Positions 59,131 to 64,000 of a stretch of DNA of 64,000 bases are shown here, in pieces. Source of the DNA: Aliihoeflea sp. 40Bstr573 (lineage in GTDB: Bacteria; Pseudomonadota; Alphaproteobacteria; Rhizobiales; Rhizobiaceae); NCBI RefSeq assembly GCF_024105655.1, contig NZ_JAAAMH010000004.1, forward strand, positions 217,522 to 281,521, in the 5' to 3' direction. The notes beneath the pieces are model-generated. The model had not been told where the DNA came from. It did no database searches and saw only the letters and a program-made list of their open reading frames with translations. Within the stretch, counting starts at the first letter, position 1; every line of letters starts with the position of its first letter. The position numbers and the translations under genes were made by a program.

Positions 59131-60756
59131 TTGTTGAACCAGACGGCCAACGCAGTCGACGCTGGCGAATTCGACTATGTGATCGCCGGCGCGGGATCGG
59201 CGGGCTGCGTGCTCGCCAATCGTCTGTCGGCCGATCCGAAAAATCGTGTTCTCCTCCTGGAAGGCGGGGGGCGCGACAACTGGATCTGGTTCCACATCCC
59301 GGTCGGATATCTCTTCGCCATTGGTAATCCGCGGGCCGACTGGATGTTCAAGACAGCGCCCGAACCCGGTCTCAATGGCCGCAGTCTTGCCTACCCGCGA
59401 GGCAAGACCCTTGGTGGCTCGTCGGCGATCAATGCGATGATCTACATGCGCGGGCAGGCGCGCGACTACGATCACTGGCGCCAGCTCGGCTTGCTGGGAT
59501 GGGGATGGGACGATGTTCTGCCCTTCTTCCTGAAGCATGAGGATCATGAAAGCCCGCCGGATGCTTTCCATCGTGCCGGCGGCGAATGGCGTGTGGAGCA
59601 TCCGCGGATCCAATGGGACATCCTCGATCGCATCCGCGATGCGGCGCAGGAAGCCGGCATTCCCAAAATCCCGGATTTCAATACGGGAGACAACACCGGC
59701 TCCTCCTATTTCCAGGTCAACCAGAAGCGCGGCCGCCGTTGGAGCGCCGCGCGCGGCTTTCTGAAGCCGGTGCTGAACCGTCCGAACCTGAAGGTGGAGA
59801 CAGGCGTTCTGGTCGACCGCGTGATCGTCGAAGATGGCCGTGCGAGCGCGCTCGTATTCAGGCGGGCCGGCGAGGATCACGTCGTCCGGGCGCGCGGCGA
59901 GATCGTGCTTTCGTCAGGGGCGGTGGGTTCGCCTGCGATTCTCGAGCGCTCCGGCATCGGCGATGCGGCGCGCCTCGGTGCGATCGGAATCGAAAGCATT
60001 GTGCATCTGCCTGGCGTGGGCGAGAACTTGCAGGACCACCTGCAGATCCGGCCGATCTACAAGGTCACCGGCATCCGCACGCTGAACGACCAGTATGCAA
60101 ACCTGTTCCACCGGGCACTGATGGGCGTCGACTATGCGCTTCGCAGGCGCGGTCCCCTGACGATGGCGCCCTCGCAGGTCGGCGCCTTCGTCAAGTCGAA
60201 CCCGAGCTTCGAGACCGCCAATCTCGAATTCCACTTCCAGCCGCTTTCGCTCGACAGCTGGGGTGCGGGCCTCCACGCCTATCCGGCTTTCACCGCCAGC
60301 GTCTGCAACCTGCGTCCGACCAGCCGCGGCGGTGTCCATGTCACCTCGCGGGCGCCGGAAGAGATGCCCGAAATCCGTCCCAACTATCTGTCGACGCCGG
60401 AAGACAGGGAGGTTGCGGTGGAGTCGCTCGAATGGGCCCGGCGCATCGTCACCCAGCCCGCCCTCGCGCCTTACGCGCCCGAGGAAATGAAACCCGGCGC
60501 GCATGTCGCCTCCCGCGAGGATCTGCTGGTCGCAGCCGGTGACCTCGGAACGACGATCTTCCATCCGGTCGGTACGGCGCGAATGGGAGCCGACGACGAC
60601 AAAGGGGCCGTTCTCGACGGCCGGCTGCGCGTGCGGGGCGTGGCGGGGCTGCGCGTCATCGACGCGTCCGTGATGCCGACGATCACGTCGGGCAACACCA
60701 ACTCGCCGACCATCATGATCGCGGAAAAGGGCGCGGCGATGATGCTGGAGCGATAG
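59131..60756 (+). CDS. GMC family FAD-dependent oxidoreductase (choline dehydrogenase-like)
   Basis: 541-residue flavoprotein. The N-terminal FAD loop YVIAGAGSAGCVLANRL, GMC signature PRGKTLGGSSAINAMIYMRG, SSGAVGSPAILERSGIGD, and the C-terminal HPVGTARMG with GNTNSPTIMIAEKG are complete. Oxidises an alcohol; the substrate is unknown, and no betaine genes are near. The TTG at 59131 is preceded by GGGGGAGCGAG, and no nearby ATG fits. Confidence 0.92.
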   Translation: MLNQTANAVDAGEFDYVIAGAGSAGCVLANRLSADPKNRVLLLEGGGRDNWIWFHIPVGYLFAIGNPRADWMFKTAPEPGLNGRSLAYPRGKTLGGSSAINAMIYMRGQARDYDHWRQLGLLGWGWDDVLPFFLKHEDHESPPDAFHRAGGEWRVEHPRIQWDILDRIRDAAQEAGIPKIPDFNTGDNTGSSYFQVNQKRGRRWSAARGFLKPVLNRPNLKVETGVLVDRVIVEDGRASALVFRRAGEDHVVRARGEIVLSSGAVGSPAILERSGIGDAARLGAIGIESIVHLPGVGENLQDHLQIRPIYKVTGIRTLNDQYANLFHRALMGVDYALRRRGPLTMAPSQVGAFVKSNPSFETANLEFHFQPLSLDSWGAGLHAYPAFTASVCNLRPTSRGGVHVTSRAPEEMPEIRPNYLSTPEDREVAVESLEWARRIVTQPALAPYAPEEMKPGAHVASREDLLVAAGDLGTTIFHPVGTARMGADDDKGAVLDGRLRVRGVAGLRVIDASVMPTITSGNTNSPTIMIAEKGAAMMLER

Positions 60757-60867
60757 CAGCAGCAACCTGCAGCTTGGATGGAAATCGGCTCATCCGGGGT
60801 CGAACCGATTTGAAACGGAGCATGACGCGGCGCGGCCTGTGCGGCGTCGCGAGCATAGGTGGTCGCA

Positions 60868-61602
60868 TCATACAGCTTGATTTTCTGACCGAAACGCTCG
60901 CTCAGACTGTCGATAGACGAGCGCGGCTTCGGTGCGGTTGTTGGCGCCGAGTTTGTTGATGATGTGATGGACGTGAACCTTCACTGTGTGTTCCGATAAA
61001 GCAAGCCGGGCGGCGATAGCCTTGTTCTGCAGTCCTCCTGCCATGATGGCGAGTATCTGAAATTCGCGACGCGTGAGGCCTGCAAGCTTCGTATCAATGA
61101 CGGTGAAGATGGCCTGTTCTGCGTTGCGAGGCGAAGCGGATCGTGGACCGGAGGCGCCAGGGAGGCCAGCGACCGGCGTCCCCAGCATGGAAGGGGGATA
61201 GTACTGACCTCCATTGACCAGGAGACCAACCACCGACAGCCAAAGGTCCAGTCGAAGGTTCATGGGCAGAACTGAGTGAAAAAGTCGCGAACTGCGCGCC
61301 AGTCGCGACACCTGCCCGGTATCTGCCAGGTCGTGATCCATGATCGCGAACATCGCTTCGGGATAGCGTCGCAAGAGATCCCGCGCCATGTCTTCGGCGT
61401 TCACGGCCATGCGCTGATCGATGGCCACCAAGGCGACGGGATGATCGGTCAAGCGGCACAGGTCGCACAACGATGCAACATGTTTCGCCGCGAGCCACGC
61501 CAGTTCTGAGCGGAGCGCCCGAAGCAAGCTGTTCGGAACACAATGTTGCGGACCCACGAAAAGCGCCCATGCATGAATATCTGCTGCGGCGGTCATTGTC
61601 AT
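60868..61602 (-). CDS. LuxR-type (NarL/CsgD-like) transcriptional regulator
   Basis: 244-residue regulator. The C-terminal LuxR helix-turn-helix is clear: LTRREFQILAIMAGGLQNKAIA then ALSEHTVKVHVHHIINKLG, around residues 175-225. The N-terminal half looks like a divergent receiver domain (VALVAIDQRM, AIMDHDLAD), but an obvious phospho-Asp/Lys set is not visible. It is divergent from the ExoF-like gene and probably regulates polysaccharide export (inference). The ATG at 61602 has GGAAAGGTCC upstream; one at 61647 lacks a site. Confidence 0.82.
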   Translation of the reverse strand: MTMTAAADIHAWALFVGPQHCVPNSLLRALRSELAWLAAKHVASLCDLCRLTDHPVALVAIDQRMAVNAEDMARDLLRRYPEAMFAIMDHDLADTGQVSRLARSSRLFHSVLPMNLRLDLWLSVVGLLVNGGQYYPPSMLGTPVAGLPGASGPRSASPRNAEQAIFTVIDTKLAGLTRREFQILAIMAGGLQNKAIAARLALSEHTVKVHVHHIINKLGANNRTEAALVYRQSERAFRSENQAV

Positions 61603-62010
61603 GCCGGACCTTTCCGGCCCCTGTGCTACAGCCCATGTCCTGTTCATGGGAGATCTGGGCCAAGTGCCACCCTATCGGCCTACCCGGTGCTTCACTATGC
61701 GTCACAACGGATAGCCGGCCGCCGCCGATTGCTCCGTTCGATGACGATCCGATGGTTGGGTCATCCCTTTGGCCAATGCGGCCCTTGGCCTTGCGTTCCG
61801 TATCTCCGTCAAGCGACAACCCGCATCTCGATCCATCGTCAGTTGCGCGCCGCCCCATGAGCATTCGGGTACTCGGTCATCCGAACAGATGAGTGAGGCA
61901 TCCGTTGAACGCTCTTCAGCCGCTTGTTTGGCGCCATCAGTATGAGGAGCACAGCGGCGGCAGCCAATTGGCTTGGCCTCGTCCAACTACGTCGGAAACC
62001 GCGACTGGAT
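61603..62010. other. 408-bp divergent control region
   Basis: Region between the LuxR-type regulator and the ExoF-like gene. It must hold promoters for both. I found no strong palindrome or consensus promoter. Several short frames cross it but have no ribosome sites or domains. The ExoF-like frame is open back to 61924, so its 5' end is not certain. Confidence 0.45.
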
Positions 62011-63318
62011 ATGCCCATGCTAGCTCGATTCCCGTTGAAACCACTCCTGGTGGCTGCCGAAGTAGTGGTTGCCATGGCGCTCGCCTCGCCGGGACAGGCT
62101 GACAGCCTGATTGGTCCCGAGACAAAGATACGGATCGACGTGTTCCAGTGGTCTGCGATGACGTCTGCCTATGAGCAATGGTCTGCCCTGGGCGGCGCAT
62201 TCACGGTTTCGGCGGACGGCAGCATCGACACGCCTGTGGTCGGCGTGCTGGACGTTGCAAACAAGGAGCCAGGCACCATCGCGACCATCTACGCCGAGCA
62301 GTTGCGAGCGAAGAGGGGCCTGGTGTCGCCGCCGGAAGTGACGGTCCAGATCCTCGAATACGCCCCGATCTACGTTATCGGTGATGTCGAATCGCCCGGC
62401 AGGTTCGAGTTTCGGCCCGGCCTCACCCCGCTCCATGCCCTGGCCCTCAGCGGCGGCGAGCGGAAGGATGAGACGCAAGGAATTGGAGCGCTGCTTGGTC
62501 GCGCCCGGGCCAAAAGCGACCTCAGCGAAGCAGAAAACGCGATAGCGTTCGGGCAGGCGAGGCTGGCGCGGCTCGAGGCGGAACGAACCGGTGCGAAGAC
62601 GATAGCATTCGCGCCAATGACGTCGCGTGAAGTCAGCGCACAGTATGCAAGCGAGTTGGTTGACCGGGAGCGAGGGATTTTCGAAGCCAGGGCACGCGAG
62701 CTTGCGCGGCAGCAGTCGTCTATCGGCGAGTTGCGCGAACTGCTGCAGGCGGAGATCGGCGTACTTGAGCAGAAGATCGAGATGTCGGACAGAGGAATAG
62801 AGGCCGCGCAGACCGAACTGGCCTCAGTATCCAGCCTTGTCGACCGCGGTATCACTGTCGCCTCTCGACGTACGGATCTCGAGCGCCTGCTGGACAGCCT
62901 GCAGGCAAGCCGGCTCGATCAGACGACTGCCATCATGAGGGCACGCCAGAGTATCGCAGCCGCGACGCGCGATTTCGACGGGGTGCAGGACCGTTTCCAG
63001 ACCATCGTCGCCCAGGAACTACAGTCCGAGCAGGCGAATCTCGAGCAGGCGATCATCAAGCGCGATCTCGCTTTGCACTCCTTGGCTGTTCCGGGTGGAG
63101 AGGACCTTTCCGATCGCGACGGTGCGCCGCAGCAGCCAACCTATGCGGTCGTACGGTCAAACGGCGGTGTCGTGACGACGTCTCCCGCAGCCAGCGATGC
63201 TCTGCTAAGGCCAGGCGACCTCGTTCAGATCGAGTTTGACCCGAAAGCAATTGCGATCGAACCGCAAGCTGCCATGCGCGATGGCCTCGAGGCAGCCAGT
63301 ATCTCCGCCGCTCGCTAA
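62011..63318 (+). CDS. Polysaccharide export protein, ExoF-like
   Basis: 435-residue periplasmic/outer-membrane export protein of the Wza/ExoF class. A signal peptide (LKPLLVAAEVVVAMALASPGQA) is followed by a polysaccharide-export domain (IRIDVFQWSAM, FTVSADGSIDTPVVGVLDV), an SLBB-like part (APIYVIGDVESPGRFEFRPGLTPLHALALSGG), a long coiled coil (residues 150-370), and a final LLRPGDLVQIEF segment. Resembles rhizobial ExoF. The start is inferred: ATG 62011 or 62017 precedes the signal peptide. The matching polymerase and transferase genes are not in this window. Confidence 0.83.
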   Translation: MPMLARFPLKPLLVAAEVVVAMALASPGQADSLIGPETKIRIDVFQWSAMTSAYEQWSALGGAFTVSADGSIDTPVVGVLDVANKEPGTIATIYAEQLRAKRGLVSPPEVTVQILEYAPIYVIGDVESPGRFEFRPGLTPLHALALSGGERKDETQGIGALLGRARAKSDLSEAENAIAFGQARLARLEAERTGAKTIAFAPMTSREVSAQYASELVDRERGIFEARARELARQQSSIGELRELLQAEIGVLEQKIEMSDRGIEAAQTELASVSSLVDRGITVASRRTDLERLLDSLQASRLDQTTAIMRARQSIAAATRDFDGVQDRFQTIVAQELQSEQANLEQAIIKRDLALHSLAVPGGEDLSDRDGAPQQPTYAVVRSNGGVVTTSPAASDALLRPGDLVQIEFDPKAIAIEPQAAMRDGLEAASISAAR

Positions 63319-63404
63319 GAATGAGCTTCGGCAGTCGCCAGAGCAGATTCGACTTCTTACGGGTCATATCCGACTGCCTTGAGGACGCTCCGGCGCTTTC
63401 TCGA

Positions 63405-63539
63405 TCAGGCCGAAAATGAAGCCATCATGCGCGTGGAGATCGCGATCGAGAGGCGACACGCCGCCTCCCGCATGGAATTGCCATCATCAATCGCGGCAAT
63501 CACCCGACTGCACAGGTCGCGCTCAGCCTCCTCTGTCAT
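63405..63539 (-). pseudogene. Remnant of an IS630-type transposase N-terminus
   Basis: A 44-codon minus-strand frame contains RDLCSRVIAAIDDGNSMREAACRLSIAIST, which matches the helix-turn-helix pattern of IS630-family transposases (R-D-L-R-x-R-V-x-A-A-x-x-x-G-x-S-x-R-x-A-A-x-R-F-x-V-S). It ends abruptly and no DDE domain follows in any frame. Terminal repeats were not found. Probably a decayed insertion near the end of the conserved region. Confidence 0.4.
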
Positions 63540-63636
63540 CAGCGCCTCCTGGAGCATCATTAGAAAATGTGGGGTCAATGCCGACGAATTGGAGCAATTC
63601 ATGGCACAAGCCGAACGCCAATTCAGCATCGACTGA

Positions 63637-63784
63637 TGAATGATGTTTAGACATTTTAGATTAGTTCATAAAGGAAGTTTGGAGGCGTATATCTTTTTGA
63701 ACGACATGAAAAATGGTTGGCCATTTGCACAAAAACTCGGCGATTCGAAGTTTCATTGCAATTTATTCAATCAAGGGAACGGCC
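63637..63784. other. AT-rich segment
   Basis: About 150 bp with markedly more A/T than the rest of the window (for example TTTAGACATTTTAGATTAG near 63646). No gene is seen. It may be a promoter/leader or foreign DNA next to the IS630-like remnant. Confidence 0.45.
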
Positions 63785-63910
63785 ATGAGTGTTCAAATAA
63801 GATCAAATCCAGTTCGGGATATTGCTGGGCTGGAGGCTATGCGCGGGTGGGAGAATTCGGTCGATGACTTGGCTGGACACTTCGAACTACCGGCATTTAG
63901 TAGACCGTAG
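63785..63910 (+). CDS. Possible small protein (41 residues)
   Basis: A short frame starts MSVQIRSNPVRDIAGLEAMR and ends with LPAFSRP. It has AAGGGAACGGCC just before its ATG, which is its main support. No family recognised; it could be a precursor-like peptide or a chance frame. The end overlaps the tail of the minus-strand gene at 63897. Confidence 0.3.
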   Translation: MSVQIRSNPVRDIAGLEAMRGWENSVDDLAGHFELPAFSRP

Positions 63911-64000
63911 GGCCGCGATTTGAGTTCTGCACGGCCTGACATGTGGCTGCGGCTTCGGCATCGGTCATCTGGGTTGGTGCGGGGCACCGATTTTCGGCGT
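63897..64000 (-). CDS. C-terminal end of an unidentified gene (cut by window edge)
   Basis: The minus strand is open from the window edge to a TAA at 63899-63897, giving about 33 residues with a coding-like composition: CPAPTQMTDAEAAATCQAVQ then NSNRGPTVY. The two Cys suggest an exported protein. The product is unknown. Confidence 0.4.
   Translation of the reverse strand, partial: AENRCPAPTQMTDAEAAATCQAVQNSNRGPTVY

Noticed and set aside
63379..63636. Plus-strand 85-codon frame over the IS630-like remnant
   Set aside because: No ribosome site or family; the opposite strand carries the recognisable helix-turn-helix pattern.

Overview
The window is high-GC, densely packed chromosomal DNA of an alphaproteobacterium, most likely Hyphomicrobiales (Rhizobiales) of the Phyllobacteriaceae type (Mesorhizobium/Aquamicrobium-like). 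This follows from gene order: chvG-hprK-EIIA(Man)-ptsH, ahcY next to a DivL-type kinase, a TsaE-AmgK fusion followed by murU-addB-addA, dnaK-dnaJ-pmtA-pyrF, and trpFBA-accD-folC. No rRNA, CRISPR, intact insertion sequence or prophage was seen. Genus is inference, because no search was possible.

Layout. 1-4.8 kb: envelope sensor kinase ChvG, the permease-less regulatory PTS (HprK, EIIA-Man, HPr) and ahcY, which has a palindromic operator candidate. 4.9-16.3 kb: DivL (phospho-acceptor His replaced by Tyr), the TsaE-AmgK fusion and MurU (peptidoglycan sugar recycling), then AddB and AddA (double-strand break repair). 16.3-25.3 kb: an accessory-looking block, mostly on the minus strand. One tightly overlapping operon holds a CDP-alcohol phosphatidyltransferase, an FkbM methyltransferase, a membrane sulfatase-fold enzyme and a RibD-type reductase. 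A second holds a BchC-like dehydrogenase, a PTPS/QueD-like protein with a degraded active site, a GT4 glycosyltransferase and a methyltransferase. Between them lie cytochrome b561 and an FAD reductase. I cannot assign a product to this block; it is the best candidate here for an undescribed pathway.

25.4-35.6 kb: PHB depolymerase with a PhaR-like operator, UppP, GST-QueG-SDR, MepA, Glk, an MsbA-type exporter, DapB and tRNA-Leu(CAG). 36-43.4 kb: DgcN, DUF1330, PyrF, an FMN reductase, PmtA, DnaJ and DnaK (with an RpoH-like promoter). 43.4-50 kb: a translation cluster on the minus strand (infC with an ATT start, rpmI, rplT, pheS, pheT), with a GFA-family gene inserted between pheS and pheT and a Gfo/Idh oxidoreductase coupled behind pheT. 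50-58.9 kb: hydrolase, BenE transporter, DUF2852, a YgjP-like metalloprotease, trpFBA, accD (zinc-ribbon cysteines absent), folC and trxA. 59-64 kb: GMC oxidoreductase, a LuxR-type regulator divergent from an ExoF-like polysaccharide export protein, then a more AT-rich end with an IS630-like remnant and a gene tail cut by the window edge. This looks like the border of an exopolysaccharide locus.

Most genes are packed with 1-4 bp start/stop overlaps, so translational coupling is widespread. Convergent pairs overlap as well (addA/reductase 4 bp, b561/FAD reductase 35 bp, phaZ/uppP 73 bp).
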